Positions 41,627 through 51,566 are shown, counted from the first letter of the stretch. The stretch is DNA of 64,000 bases from Butyricicoccus pullicaecorum (GCA_018366035.1 JAGZIW010000002.1:62001-126000), one strand, 5' to 3'. Numbers and translations: made by a program. Notes: generated by a model not told the origin, from the letters alone.

Positions 41627-43048
41627 TCAAATGGAACGATATACCTCAACATATTTTTCAGCAGACAGTGCCCAGCCAAAGTCACTTTCCATTCCATTCC
41701 TTACAAGCTTTTCCCATGCTGGACGGTTATATCGATACACCTCGCATGCCTCACGAATGACATGCAGCATATCATGCGCATTATAGCTAAAGAAGGTAAA
41801 CCCATTTCCTGTCCCCAAATAATCGACAAATGCCGTAATGGTATCTTTCAAACCGCCTGTCTCCCGAACAATCGGAATGGTACCATACCGGAGTGCAATC
41901 ATCTGCGCCAAACCACACGGTTCAGTTTTAGACGGCATCAGGAACAAATCTGCGCCTGCGTAAATTTGATTGGCAAGTTCTGCCGAAAACAGCAGGGAAA
42001 CCGAGATTTTATCGGGATAGCGGCGTTTTGCCTCGAGCAGCATCTGCTCATATCGAAAGTCCCCTTTGCCAAGCACAACCAGACGTACATCGTCCTGTAA
42101 AATATCATCAATCACTGCCTCTACAAGGTCAAACCCTTTCTGGTCGGTCAATCTGCTTACCATACCAATAATCGGAGTATCGCAGCTGCCCACAAAACCG
42201 CACAGAGACATCAGTTCCTTTTTATTTTCCTGCTTGCCCTTGATATCGCGATACGGCTTATAAAGCGTCTCATCGGTTGCCGGATCAAAGGTTTCCATGT
42301 CAATCCCATTTAAGATTCCATGCAGCTTGTAGCTGTTGTCCCGCAAAATAGAATCCAGACGACAGCCATAATACGGTGTCTGAATTTCCTCTGCATAGCT
42401 GGGTGATACCGTTGTAACAGCACCGGCTGCCAAAATTGCCGCCTTCATCAAATTCACATCTCCGTCCATGACCATAAAGCCTGAGCGGAAATGTGCATCA
42501 TCAATGCCCATGACATACTCCAGTACATCTCGTCCAAAGCGCCCCTGAAAAGCAATATTATGAATGGTAAATACGGTTCGTATCCCTGCATAATCGGTTC
42601 GGGCTGCAAACATCAAATTATAGTATACAGGAACGAGTGCGGTCTGCCAATCGTTGGCATGAATGACATCGGGTTTCCAACCGAGCTCGGGCAGAACATC
42701 AAGCACTGCTTTGCTGAAATAGGCGAAACGCTCCGCATCGTCATACTCCCCATAAAGCTGTGTACGTGCAAAATAATACTCGTTATCAATAAAATAGTAT
42801 GTCACACCGTCTTTTTCATAGCCATAAACGCCGCAATATTGGTTGCGCCAGCCAAGCTGCACATAAATATGCTTCAAATCGGTCATTTTCCGGCGCCACT
42901 CCGACTGAATCGCACTATAAAGCGGGCAAAACACACGCACATCATGACCAGTATCCGCAAGCGCACGCGGCAGTGCACCCATCACATCTCCCAGTCCTCC
43001 CGTTTTAATGAACGGTGCGACCTCAGATGCAGCAAACATAATTTTCAT
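41627..43048 (-). CDS. glgA: Glycogen synthase (ADP-glucose)
   Basis: GT5 glycogen synthase, 473 aa, adding glucose from ADP-glucose to glycogen. The N-terminal ADP-glucose-binding KTGGLGDVMGALPRAL, HANDWQTAL, FTIHNIAFQG, the nucleotide site GMVSRLTDQKGFDL and the catalytic MPSKTEPCGLAQM with the acid Glu are all present. The ATG at 43048 has AAAGGG upstream; the frame is open to 43123. A terminator-like hairpin separates it from glgD. Confidence 0.95.
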   Translation of the reverse strand: MKIMFAASEVAPFIKTGGLGDVMGALPRALADTGHDVRVFCPLYSAIQSEWRRKMTDLKHIYVQLGWRNQYCGVYGYEKDGVTYYFIDNEYYFARTQLYGEYDDAERFAYFSKAVLDVLPELGWKPDVIHANDWQTALVPVYYNLMFAARTDYAGIRTVFTIHNIAFQGRFGRDVLEYVMGIDDAHFRSGFMVMDGDVNLMKAAILAAGAVTTVSPSYAEEIQTPYYGCRLDSILRDNSYKLHGILNGIDMETFDPATDETLYKPYRDIKGKQENKKELMSLCGFVGSCDTPIIGMVSRLTDQKGFDLVEAVIDDILQDDVRLVVLGKGDFRYEQMLLEAKRRYPDKISVSLLFSAELANQIYAGADLFLMPSKTEPCGLAQMIALRYGTIPIVRETGGLKDTITAFVDYLGTGNGFTFFSYNAHDMLHVIREACEVYRYNRPAWEKLVRNGMESDFGWALSAEKYVEVYRSI

Positions 43049-43064
43049 AACAAATCCCTTTCCC

Positions 43065-43101
43065 AAAATCCAGAAAGCGGGAGCACCCAAATGCTCCCGC
43101 T
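43065..43101 (-). terminator. Terminator-like hairpin between glgD and glgA
   Basis: AGCGGGAGCA-TTTGGG-TGCTCCCGCT (43101-43076) is a perfect 10-base-pair stem followed on the minus strand by TTCTGGATTTTG. It may attenuate glgA relative to glgBCD. Confidence 0.7.
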
Positions 43102-43145
43102 TACAGACAGTAAGTGTAACCAAATAATCGGGACGATGCTGCCTT

Positions 43146-44273
43146 TTAAATTACCGAACGCTTTGCAATGACGACCGGATAATTCTCATGTCCCATCATA
43201 GTGCGACCCTCCCGAATGGTAACACCGCGATCGAGCACAATATGCGCCAGTGAGGAGCCTGACAAAATACGCCCATTCTCCATGATGATCGAATTTTTTA
43301 TTTCAGCGTCTTTTTCTATGAGCACGTCACGGAACAAAATAGAGTTTACTACGCGGCCTTCAATGTGGCAGCCATCTGCAATCAAGCTGTCACAGACCTC
43401 TGCTTTATCTCCATAATATGCCGGAGATTCATCATAGATCCGAGTGAAGATCGGACGGGTGCGCAAAAACAGTTCATTTCTACATTCTTTATCCAAAATA
43501 TCCATATTGGCTTGGAAATAATCCTTTGCATCAAATACCTTGATGTTATATTCGCTGAACACATAGGCGCCGATATTGCTTTCGGTCAAGGCTCTTGCCA
43601 AAAGCTCACGCTCAAAATGTACATAGTTATGAGTCACACAATCCGCAATCAGGTGAATGAGATACTGCCGGCTCATGACATAAACACCCAGCGCGGAATA
43701 TTTACATTTGCCGTCATTGTTATTTCCTACACGGATATCTACGATTTCCCGCTTGCGATTGAGTTCGCAATAAGTAGTAAAGGGATTCTCTGCCGCGTGC
43801 TTGGTCACTACCATGGTAATATCATTGCCGCTCTCCTCATGTGCCTTGACAACCTCGTCCATGGGAATATTGGCAATCAAATCGCCATCTGCCAGAACCA
43901 CATAATCCGCACGATTCTTTTGCAGGAAATCAATTGCCCCTGCAAGAGCATCAATCTTTCCGCGGTACTCGCCGGTTACCATAGGGGACGCCTTTTTGGA
44001 ATAGGAATATGGCGGCAGCAGTGTGATGCCTGCATTCTTGCGGGACAAATCCCAATCCTTTCCTGTTCCAATGTGGTCGATTAGGGACTGGTACTTGTCC
44101 TTCATCAAAAGACCAATCCTATAAATGTCAGAGTTTACCATATTGGAGAGCATGAAATCGACGATGCGATATCTGCCGCCAAACGGAACCGCAGCGACGG
44201 TGCGGTGCTCTGTCAGCTCACGCAAATCATTATCAGTATCAAAAGCGATGATAAGGCCTAGTATATTTTTCAT
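43146..44273 (-). CDS. glgD: Glucose-1-phosphate adenylyltransferase subunit GlgD
   Basis: Partner subunit of the GlgC/GlgD ADP-glucose pyrophosphorylase used by Firmicutes, 375 aa. The N-terminal nucleotidyltransferase fold shows VPFGGRYRIVDFMLSN, but the catalytic GGxGxRL loop of GlgC is absent, as expected for the regulatory GlgD. A left-handed beta-helix of hexapeptides (about 285-365) ends the protein. It starts 17 bases after glgC. Confidence 0.93.
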   Translation of the reverse strand: MKNILGLIIAFDTDNDLRELTEHRTVAAVPFGGRYRIVDFMLSNMVNSDIYRIGLLMKDKYQSLIDHIGTGKDWDLSRKNAGITLLPPYSYSKKASPMVTGEYRGKIDALAGAIDFLQKNRADYVVLADGDLIANIPMDEVVKAHEESGNDITMVVTKHAAENPFTTYCELNRKREIVDIRVGNNNDGKCKYSALGVYVMSRQYLIHLIADCVTHNYVHFERELLARALTESNIGAYVFSEYNIKVFDAKDYFQANMDILDKECRNELFLRTRPIFTRIYDESPAYYGDKAEVCDSLIADGCHIEGRVVNSILFRDVLIEKDAEIKNSIIMENGRILSGSSLAHIVLDRGVTIREGRTMMGHENYPVVIAKRSVI

Positions 44274-44290
44274 GTTGCGTCACGTCTCCT

Positions 44291-45505
44291 TTATGATTCC
44301 TGATCCGGCAGATCTTCACCTGCCATTTCTTTTGCGCCCAGCTTGGCATTTTTCCCAATCCGAACGCCTGCGGCGACAACAGCGACGCCCCAATCCTCAG
44401 CCATATCCTCACTCGGCGGTGCCCCAACCGAAGCACCTGCACAGATATGTGCTCCTTCTGCGACAATTGCATACCGTATCGTTGCACCGCTTTCTACCAC
44501 AGCGCCCGGCATCAAGATGGAATATTCCACCGTTGCCCCCTTCTCGATTGTAACATCAGAGAACAGTACCGATTCTGAAACATCTCCATAAATCTCACAG
44601 CCCTCTGAAATCAGGGAATGTGTCACCTTTGCCTGCTTGCTGGTAAAATGCGGGGGAGCACCATTGTTGCGCCCATAAATTTTCCATGTGTCATCGGTCA
44701 GGTTCAGTCCGGACTTCGGTGACAACAGATCCATATTGGCTTCCCACAGGGATTCGATGGTACCAACATCTTTCCAGTATCCGTCAAAGCGGTAAGATAC
44801 CAGCTTTTCCCCCGCAGCCAGCATAGACGGGATAATATCCTTGCCGAAGTCATTGGAGGAATGTTCATTTGCTTCGTCCTCGATCAGATACTGACGCAGC
44901 TTCTTCCAGCTGAAAATATAGATACCCATGGAAGCCAAGGTACTCTTTGGCTCCTTTGGCTTTTCCTCAAACTCATAAACCGTACCGTCCTCATGACAGT
45001 TCATGATACCAAAGCGCGAAGCCTCTGCAAGCGGCACGTCCATAACCGCAATGGTTGCATCTGCCTCCATGCGCTTATGATGCTGGAGCATTTTGTTGTA
45101 ATTCATTTTATAAATATGGTCGCCAGACAAAATGACAACATATTCCGGATCATACTCATCTACAAACTCGATATTCTGATAGATTGCATTTGCTGTGCCC
45201 TTATACCACTCTGAACCTTTTCCGCGCTGATACGGCGGCAGGGTATACACACCACCGCGCATACGGTCAAGATCCCATGTCTGACCAGAACCAATATAGG
45301 CATTCAGCACATGCGGCTCATACTGTGTCAGTACACCCACTGTATCTATGCCGGAGTTTACGCAGTTTGAAAGTGGAAAATCAATGATGCGATATTTTCC
45401 ACCAAACGGAACCGCTGGTTTTGCCACCTTCGTGGTGAGGACATATAACCTGCTGCCTTGTCCGCCAGCCAGCAGCATCGCAACACATTCTTTTTTCCGA
45501 TACAT
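44291..45505 (-). CDS. glgC: Glucose-1-phosphate adenylyltransferase GlgC
   Basis: Catalytic subunit making ADP-glucose from glucose-1-phosphate and ATP, 404 aa. The signature loop LLAGGQGSRL (about 11-20), KPAVPFGGKYRIIDF, the catalytic-site VVILSGDHIYKM and the substrate-binding FEEKPKEP are intact, with a C-terminal hexapeptide beta-helix. It follows glgB by 62 bases and precedes glgD, the normal clostridial order. Confidence 0.96.
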   Translation of the reverse strand: MYRKKECVAMLLAGGQGSRLYVLTTKVAKPAVPFGGKYRIIDFPLSNCVNSGIDTVGVLTQYEPHVLNAYIGSGQTWDLDRMRGGVYTLPPYQRGKGSEWYKGTANAIYQNIEFVDEYDPEYVVILSGDHIYKMNYNKMLQHHKRMEADATIAVMDVPLAEASRFGIMNCHEDGTVYEFEEKPKEPKSTLASMGIYIFSWKKLRQYLIEDEANEHSSNDFGKDIIPSMLAAGEKLVSYRFDGYWKDVGTIESLWEANMDLLSPKSGLNLTDDTWKIYGRNNGAPPHFTSKQAKVTHSLISEGCEIYGDVSESVLFSDVTIEKGATVEYSILMPGAVVESGATIRYAIVAEGAHICAGASVGAPPSEDMAEDWGVAVVAAGVRIGKNAKLGAKEMAGEDLPDQES

Positions 45506-45567
45506 GATTTTTCTCCATTTCTTCGTTGAAATTTATAACATACAGCTATACGCAGAACGCGCAGCAG

Positions 45568-47610
45568 TTAGTTTTCCGCCTTTTTGGAGCGTCGGGGGGC
45601 TGCTTTGGCACTGTGACGCCCCGAGGAGCCGGTTTTTTTTGCTGGTATTGCCTTTGCCTTACGCACTGCGCGCGGCTTGCCTTTCAAATATATGACAGAA
45701 AGCGGTGCAAGCTCCATATCAATCAAATCTGCATGCCCGTGCAGTGTCGGTGCCACCAAATTTCCATCTTCATCTACCACTTTTTGCATCACAGAGCTAA
45801 CCAGTTTAGAGCGCTTTTTTCCGTTGTTGATACCGGATCCGCCATATGTCACAGCATCAGAGGTAAAAATTTCCTCATAAGTACCTGCATATGGAACGCC
45901 AATGCGATAGCTCTCATGATAGACCGGTGCAAAATTCACCACACAAATAAGGTCTGTTCCATCTGAGGCAATGCGGCGGAAGGCAATGATATTATTGCGG
46001 TTATCATCATGCGAAATCCATTCAAAGCCCTGCCAATCCATATCGTTCTCCCAAAGCTGCTTATTGGCAAGATAGGCAGCGTTGAGCGCCTTGACATAGG
46101 TTTGCATTTGCCTGTGCGCATCGTAATCCAGAAGTATCCAGTCCAGTCCCCGTGCTTCGCTCCATTCAGAGAACTGTGCAAATTCTCCGCCCATAAACAG
46201 CATCTTTTTGCCCGGGTGTGCCATCATATAACCGTAGAGCGCACGCAGAGATGCAAATTTGTTTTCATAGGGCTCGGGCATTTTATCAATGAGAGATTTC
46301 TTTCCATGCACCACCTCATCGTGAGACAGGGGTAAAATATAGTTTTCGGAAAAAGCATACATAAAAGAGAATGTGATTTTATCATGCATATCCTTGCGGA
46401 AAAACGGGTCAGCGGAAACATAGCACAGCATATCGTTCATCCAACCCATATTCCATTTGAAATTAAAGCCCAAACCGCCGACACTTGCAGGCTTTGTGAC
46501 CATCGGCCATGCAGTAGACTCCTCTGCAATCATCATAACATCTGGGTGATCGGTCAAAACATACGAATTGAGCAGTCTCAGGAAGTCAACCGCTTCCAGA
46601 TTTTCACGCCCGCCATGAATATTGGGACGCCACGCATCATGACGATTATAGTCCAGATACAGCATGGACGCGACGGCATCGACACGCAGTCCATCAATAT
46701 GGAATTGCTCCACCCAAAACATTGCGGAAGAAAACAGCAGATTTCGTACCGAAACCTTTCCATAGTCAAAAACGCGGGTTCCCCATTCCTTATGCTCCAT
46801 TTTGAGCGGATCTGCATATTCATAAAGATAGGAACCGTCAAACTCTACCAGCCCGTGTCCGTCCTTTGGAAAATGTGCCGGAACCCAGTCCATAATCACG
46901 CCAATGCCCGCCTGATGACAGGTGTCCACGAAATACATGAGGTCGTGCGGTGTTCCATAGCGTGAGGTTGCGGCAAAATAACCACTTACCTGATAGCCCC
47001 ATGAGCCATCAAACGGGTGCTCTGTGAGGGGCATGCACTCGATGTGTGTGTAGCCCATCTCCTTGACATAAGGCACAAGCACATCTGCAAGCTGCCGATA
47101 GGAATAAAAGTTACCATCTTCATGCCGTTTCCATGAGCCCATATGCACCTCATAGATATTGATCGGGGATGTATAAGGTAAGTGCTCCCTTCTCCATTTG
47201 AGCCAGCTTTCATCGTGCCACACATAGCCGGATATATCGTAGGTTTTTGAGGCATTTGCCGGACGTGTTTCCGAATGGAAACCATAGGGATCTGCCTTAT
47301 CAAAAAACTGTCCATCTTTGGTATGTATAGAATATTTGTAGGAATCGTACTGAGAAACACCGGCAATAAAACATTCCCAAATTCCAAATTCATCGCGCTG
47401 CATGATATGCGTATCCCGATTCCAGTCGTTAAATTCGCCCATCACAGAAACCTCTACTGCTTCTGGTGCAAACACAGAAAAGTGATATCCCTGCTGTCCA
47501 TCACAGGTTTCTGGATGCGCTCCCATAAATTCATAGGCACGACAATCCCGGCCTGACCGAAACAAATCCAGATGATCCTCTTTTTTTCTCATCTTTGTTT
47601 GAAAAGTCAT
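45568..47610 (-). CDS. glgB: 1,4-alpha-glucan branching enzyme
   Basis: GH13 branching enzyme creating alpha-1,6 branches in glycogen, 680 aa. CBM48 domain (about 25-135), then the barrel with MDWVPAHF, GLRVDAVASML (nucleophile Asp), MIAEESTAWP (acid Glu) and LPLSHDEVVHGKKSL. The ATG at 47610 has GAGGGAG upstream; the frame opens at 47700. The last 35 or so residues form a Lys/Arg/Ala/Pro-rich basic tail that most branching enzymes lack. First gene of the glycogen operon, with a Spo0A-box match upstream. Confidence 0.95.
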   Translation of the reverse strand: MTFQTKMRKKEDHLDLFRSGRDCRAYEFMGAHPETCDGQQGYHFSVFAPEAVEVSVMGEFNDWNRDTHIMQRDEFGIWECFIAGVSQYDSYKYSIHTKDGQFFDKADPYGFHSETRPANASKTYDISGYVWHDESWLKWRREHLPYTSPINIYEVHMGSWKRHEDGNFYSYRQLADVLVPYVKEMGYTHIECMPLTEHPFDGSWGYQVSGYFAATSRYGTPHDLMYFVDTCHQAGIGVIMDWVPAHFPKDGHGLVEFDGSYLYEYADPLKMEHKEWGTRVFDYGKVSVRNLLFSSAMFWVEQFHIDGLRVDAVASMLYLDYNRHDAWRPNIHGGRENLEAVDFLRLLNSYVLTDHPDVMMIAEESTAWPMVTKPASVGGLGFNFKWNMGWMNDMLCYVSADPFFRKDMHDKITFSFMYAFSENYILPLSHDEVVHGKKSLIDKMPEPYENKFASLRALYGYMMAHPGKKMLFMGGEFAQFSEWSEARGLDWILLDYDAHRQMQTYVKALNAAYLANKQLWENDMDWQGFEWISHDDNRNNIIAFRRIASDGTDLICVVNFAPVYHESYRIGVPYAGTYEEIFTSDAVTYGGSGINNGKKRSKLVSSVMQKVVDEDGNLVAPTLHGHADLIDMELAPLSVIYLKGKPRAVRKAKAIPAKKTGSSGRHSAKAAPRRSKKAEN

Positions 47611-47678
47611 GCGTTCATCTCCCTCTAAATACGCAATTTTTGCGCGTTTTCCTTTGTATTCTAATTTTTTTTGCACGT

Positions 47679-47685
47679 TTCGACA
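47679..47685 (-). promoter_or_regulatory. Candidate Spo0A box upstream of glgB
   Basis: TGTCGAA, a full match to the core 0A box, lies on the minus strand 68 bases before the glgB start. A weaker TGTCGTT lies on the plus strand near 47712. A single 7-base match is expected by chance now and then. Confidence 0.35.
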
Positions 47686-47757
47686 TTTATTTTGTAGCAT
47701 TTACACAGTTTATGTCGTTTAATTTTCTGTTTTACTAGATATAGTATACAACTTTTA

Positions 47758-47803
47758 TAAAAAAAAGTCCAGTGATATTTCGCTTTTTATGCGCACACTG
47801 GAC
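47758..47803 (-). terminator. Rho-independent terminator of cinA (bidirectional)
   Basis: GTCCAGTG/CACTGGAC (47803-47767) with an inner GCG/CGC, followed on the minus strand by TTTTTTTTAT and on the plus strand by ATTTTTT. Confidence 0.9.
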
Positions 47804-47830
47804 ATTTTTTATCTACTTTTTAACTATTAT

Positions 47831-49072
47831 TTACTTCTCGCACTGCAGGAGTATACGGCGAATCATATCGAGCGCGGTCGAAGCCGCATGATTACGCACC
47901 CGATCACGTCCCAAACTCACACGAATTTCACGTGTTTGCTGCTTTCCCCGACTCCACACACTAATATAGACCAATCCCACTGGCTTTTGTTCACTGCCGC
48001 CATCTGGTCCTGCGATTCCGGTGATGCCTACCCCTACATCAGTATTCATACACCGGGCAACACCTACCGCCATCTGCTCGGCAACCTCTGGCGAAACTGC
48101 CCCCAGTGTCTCCAATGTCTGTTTGGAAACCCCCAGTATGTTCATCTTGATCTCGTTGGCATAGGAGCATATACCGCCTTTATAGTAGGCGGATGCCCCC
48201 GGCAAATCGGTGATTCTCTTGGAAAGCAGTCCCCCTGTGCAGCTTTCTGCCACAGATAAGGTCATACCTTTTTCTACCATGAGCTGACCGACTACCTGTT
48301 CCAGAGAATCCACGTCCACACCATACACATACTCCCCAAGAGTGTCTACAATCTGGCTTACCACTGGCGCCAGCATCTGCTCTGCCTGCTCTGGGGTATC
48401 CGCCTTTGCCGTCACACGGGCAAAACATTCGCTCGTCTTTGCATAGGGTGCAATTGTGGGGTTTGTCATCTCTGCCATCTTGTCATGCAGAATCTCCTCC
48501 ATCGCAGATTCCCCCAGACCAAACACACGGATATTACGAGATACAATACATCCACCCGCCAACGGATACAAATAGGGCATTGCACGGTATCGAAACATCG
48601 GCTCACACTCACGAGGTGGTCCGGGCAGCATAATCACATGCGTGCCATCTGTCTCAAATGCGCAGCCCGGTGCGGTTCCCCAATCATTATGCAGCGGAAC
48701 ACAGCCCTCGGGCAGCCATGCCTGCTTTTCATTGTTCTGTGTCATTTCCTTACCGATTTCTGTAAAGAAATGGCGAATGTGTGCAAGGGATTCTTCATGC
48801 AGCACCAGTTTTTTTCCAAACACCCGCGCAAGCGTCTCTTTGGTCAGATCGTCGAGTGTTGGCCCCAGCCCACCTGTTGTAATAATAATATCTGCGCGAG
48901 ACTTTGCCTGCTCAATGACCTGTTCCAAACGCTCTGGATTATCCCCAACGACTGTCTGATAATATACATCGATTCCCAACTCTGATAAGCCCTGAGAAAT
49001 CACCTGTGCATCTGTATTTACAATATCTCCCAGCAAAATCTCGGTTCCCACTGCAATGAGTTCTGCTTTCAT
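47831..49072 (-). CDS. cinA: CinA family protein (competence/damage-inducible)
   Basis: Two-domain CinA protein, 413 aa: an N-terminal molybdopterin-binding-like (MoCF/COG1058) domain with AVGTEILLGDIVNT, TTGGLGPTLDDLT and LPGPPRE, and a C-terminal PncC nicotinamide-nucleotide deamidase domain beginning SVAESCTGG (about 258), with TGIAGPDGG. The full-length protein is linked to NMN deamidation and ADP-ribose hydrolysis. The ATG at 49072 is chosen; the in-frame upstream codon at 49078 is TTG. Last gene of a thiI-region block, ended by a strong bidirectional terminator. Confidence 0.94.
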   Translation of the reverse strand: MKAELIAVGTEILLGDIVNTDAQVISQGLSELGIDVYYQTVVGDNPERLEQVIEQAKSRADIIITTGGLGPTLDDLTKETLARVFGKKLVLHEESLAHIRHFFTEIGKEMTQNNEKQAWLPEGCVPLHNDWGTAPGCAFETDGTHVIMLPGPPRECEPMFRYRAMPYLYPLAGGCIVSRNIRVFGLGESAMEEILHDKMAEMTNPTIAPYAKTSECFARVTAKADTPEQAEQMLAPVVSQIVDTLGEYVYGVDVDSLEQVVGQLMVEKGMTLSVAESCTGGLLSKRITDLPGASAYYKGGICSYANEIKMNILGVSKQTLETLGAVSPEVAEQMAVGVARCMNTDVGVGITGIAGPDGGSEQKPVGLVYISVWSRGKQQTREIRVSLGRDRVRNHAASTALDMIRRILLQCEK

Positions 49073-49108
49073 GTGCAATCATCCTCTTTTCTTTCACGAT
49101 ATCCAGCC

Positions 49109-49138
49109 CACAGGATAACACACTTCTGTCATCCTGTG
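49109..49138 (-). other. Hairpin between thiI and cinA
   Basis: CACAGGAT/ATCCTGTG (49138-49109), 8 base pairs, in the 108-base gap. It lacks a T-run, so it is more likely an RNA processing or stability element than a terminator. Confidence 0.35.
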
Positions 49139-49180
49139 CCGCCACTATATCTCATACTTTGTGAAATTGATGTCCGCAGT

Positions 49181-50344
49181 TCAGGCAAACACCCGCTCGG
49201 TCTCAGCAACCGCCTGCGCCACAAGCCCTTGGACATCGAGCGCTGCTTCTGCCTCTAAAATCTTATACAGCTTTGGCTTTGTATTCGGGTGCTTTGGCGT
49301 AAATACCGTACAGCAGTCCTCATACGGCAAAATCGAAGTTTCAAAGGTGTCGATTTTACGTGCAATCTGTACGATTTCCTCCTTATCCATGCCAATGACC
49401 GGACGGAATACTGGCAAGGTTTCACAAACCGCATTGGTCACCGCCATTGCCGGCATAGTCTGACTGGCAACCTGCCCAAGGCTTTCTCCAGTGATCAGAC
49501 CGCCACACTCATACTGTACTGCAAGCTGTTCTGCAATGCGCATCATAAAACGGCGCATAATCAGTGTAAACAGTTCTTCATGACACTTATCGCGAATTTC
49601 TTCCTGAATTCTGGTAAAAGGTACAACCAGAATCGGCATTTTACCACAATATGCAGTCAGCTTATGCCCCAGCTCAAATACCTTCTCCTTAGCACGGTCT
49701 GAAGTATAGGGGTAGCTAAAGAAATGAATCCCAATCAACTCAAGCCCACGCTTACACATCATATATCCTGCGACAGGAGAGTCGATACCGCCCGAGAGTA
49801 AGAGCGCTGCTCTGCCATTGGTTCCGACAGGCATGCCACCTGCGCCCTGCACCGGACCTGCATGCACAAAGGCATACTGCTCACGGATTTCAAAATGAAT
49901 GGTCAACTCTGGCTGGTGCATATCCGGCTTTAGCTGATATTTTTGTGCCAGTTCTCCGCCGATATGCTGCGATACCTGAATCGAGGTCATGGGAAAACGC
50001 TTATCCCCACGTTTGGTTTCTACCTTAAAGGAATGTGCCTGTGCAATGCGGTCTGCCAAATAGGTTTCTGCCATCTGCTGCATGGACTCCAGTGTTTTTT
50101 CACACACCGCCGCACGGCAAATAAGCGCGATACCAAAAACTTTCTGCACCGCTTCCATAACCGCGTCACCATCTACCGTCTCCGGAATCTCTACATAGAT
50201 AACTGACTGGCGCATCTGCACCGCACAGTCTCCCAACGGCTTTAATCTGCGCTTGAGATTGCCCAGCAAGCGATCCTCAAACTTTTTGCGGTTGAGCCCC
50301 TTGAGCACAATTTCTCCACACTTCAACAATAAAACTTCTTTCAT
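49181..50344 (-). CDS. thiI: tRNA 4-thiouridine synthase ThiI (no rhodanese domain)
   Basis: Sulfur insertase for 4-thiouridine in tRNA, and in some bacteria for thiazole synthesis; 387 aa. Ferredoxin-like and THUMP domains (1-165) precede the PP-loop ALLLSGGIDSPVAGY (about 180). The C-terminal rhodanese domain of the E. coli protein is missing, as in most Firmicutes, where an adjacent cysteine desulfurase supplies sulfur. That desulfurase is the gene immediately upstream (15-base gap). ATG at 50344 with AAAGGGATTGCTT upstream. Confidence 0.95.
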   Translation of the reverse strand: MKEVLLLKCGEIVLKGLNRKKFEDRLLGNLKRRLKPLGDCAVQMRQSVIYVEIPETVDGDAVMEAVQKVFGIALICRAAVCEKTLESMQQMAETYLADRIAQAHSFKVETKRGDKRFPMTSIQVSQHIGGELAQKYQLKPDMHQPELTIHFEIREQYAFVHAGPVQGAGGMPVGTNGRAALLLSGGIDSPVAGYMMCKRGLELIGIHFFSYPYTSDRAKEKVFELGHKLTAYCGKMPILVVPFTRIQEEIRDKCHEELFTLIMRRFMMRIAEQLAVQYECGGLITGESLGQVASQTMPAMAVTNAVCETLPVFRPVIGMDKEEIVQIARKIDTFETSILPYEDCCTVFTPKHPNTKPKLYKILEAEAALDVQGLVAQAVAETERVFA

Positions 50345-50358
50345 AAGCAATCCCTTTC

Positions 50359-51492
50359 TTATCTTCGCTTCAGCATTTTTGCGCCCGCCTGCAAGCCTGC
50401 AACGAGCGCATCAATATCCTCATTTGTATTATATGGTGCAAAGGATACCCGCAGCGCACTGTCGATTCGTGCCTTGTCCAATCCCATGGCACGCAGTACA
50501 TGGCTTTCTTTTCCCTTGGAGCATGCCGAACCTGCGGACACAAAAACATCTCTGGATTCCAGCACACGCAGCATCACTTCGCTCTTACACTCCGGCAGCG
50601 ACAGGCTCACTACATGCGGAATATCCGGCGCTCCGTTCCATAAGGTCCACGGCAGATACGTCTCCACCTGCTGCCTGAGGTATGCCTTGAGCGCCGCAAC
50701 ATGGGCAGAGTCTGCTTCCATCTGCGCCGCGCGCACCCGACAGGCAGCCGCAAAAGCCGCAATCTGCGGCATAGGTTCGGTTCCTGCACGAAATCCGTTT
50801 TCCTGTCCACCGCCCACGAGATATGGCGCGAGACGCACCTCGCGCTTCATATAAAAAGCGCCAATCCCCTTGGGCGCACCGATTTTATGTCCGCTCACGC
50901 TCATCAAATCACAGTTCCATTTTTTCGGCGTCAGGGGTACGCGGAACAGTCCTTGTACAGCATCTACATGAAACAATGCCTGTGGGCATTTCTGTTTGAG
51001 TGCTTTTCCAACTTCCGCAATTGGTAATACCGTACCAACTTCATTGTTGACCAACATCAAAGTCACCAAAATCGTATCCGACCGGATTGCCTCTATCACA
51101 TCTTGCGCAGAAATATGTCCCTCTGCATCCGGCTGAATGTATGTTACCATATATCCTTCGCCTTCGAGCCTGCGGCAGGCCTGCAAGGTAGCAGCATGCT
51201 CTATGGCTGAGGTCACAATATGCTTTCCCAGATGACGATTTTTGCGTGCCGCACCAAAAATTGCGGTATTGATGCCCTCTGTACCACCTGAGACAAAATA
51301 GAGTTCTGCGGCTGTGCAGCCCATTGCAGCCGCTGCGGCTTCGCGGCTTTCCTTCAAACAGCGCGCCGCATCAATCCCCATACGGTGCAAAGATGACGGG
51401 TTACCAAACATCTCATGCATTGCATGTGTGGCTGCCTCCTGCGCCTCCGGAAGCACCATTGTCGTAGCGGAGTTGTCCAAATAATGTATCAT
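50359..51492 (-). CDS. Cysteine desulfurase (IscS/NifS family, ThiI partner)
   Basis: PLP enzyme that moves sulfur from cysteine to acceptors, 377 aa. LDNSATT near the start, the NEVGT motif, the PLP lysine in SVSGHKIGAPKG and the catalytic loop Cys in VSAGSACSKGK are present. The ATG at 51492 follows AGGAGG by 12 bases; the GTG at 51516 would place the ribosome site inside the frame. Its place directly upstream of thiI matches the NifZ/IscS-like desulfurase dedicated to ThiI in Bacillus. Confidence 0.94.
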   Translation of the reverse strand: MIHYLDNSATTMVLPEAQEAATHAMHEMFGNPSSLHRMGIDAARCLKESREAAAAAMGCTAAELYFVSGGTEGINTAIFGAARKNRHLGKHIVTSAIEHAATLQACRRLEGEGYMVTYIQPDAEGHISAQDVIEAIRSDTILVTLMLVNNEVGTVLPIAEVGKALKQKCPQALFHVDAVQGLFRVPLTPKKWNCDLMSVSGHKIGAPKGIGAFYMKREVRLAPYLVGGGQENGFRAGTEPMPQIAAFAAACRVRAAQMEADSAHVAALKAYLRQQVETYLPWTLWNGAPDIPHVVSLSLPECKSEVMLRVLESRDVFVSAGSACSKGKESHVLRAMGLDKARIDSALRVSFAPYNTNEDIDALVAGLQAGAKMLKRR

Positions 51493-51537
51493 GATTTTAG
51501 GAAACCTCCTGAACACTCTGTTCTTTTATTCTTTTCT

Positions 51538-51566
51538 ATTATACCAGCATAATTTCCATGTGCCAA
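51538..51566 (-). promoter_or_regulatory. Promoter of the desulfurase-thiI(-cinA) operon
   Basis: Minus strand TTGGCA (51566-51561), 17-base spacer, perfect TATAAT (51543-51538). Confidence 0.8.
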
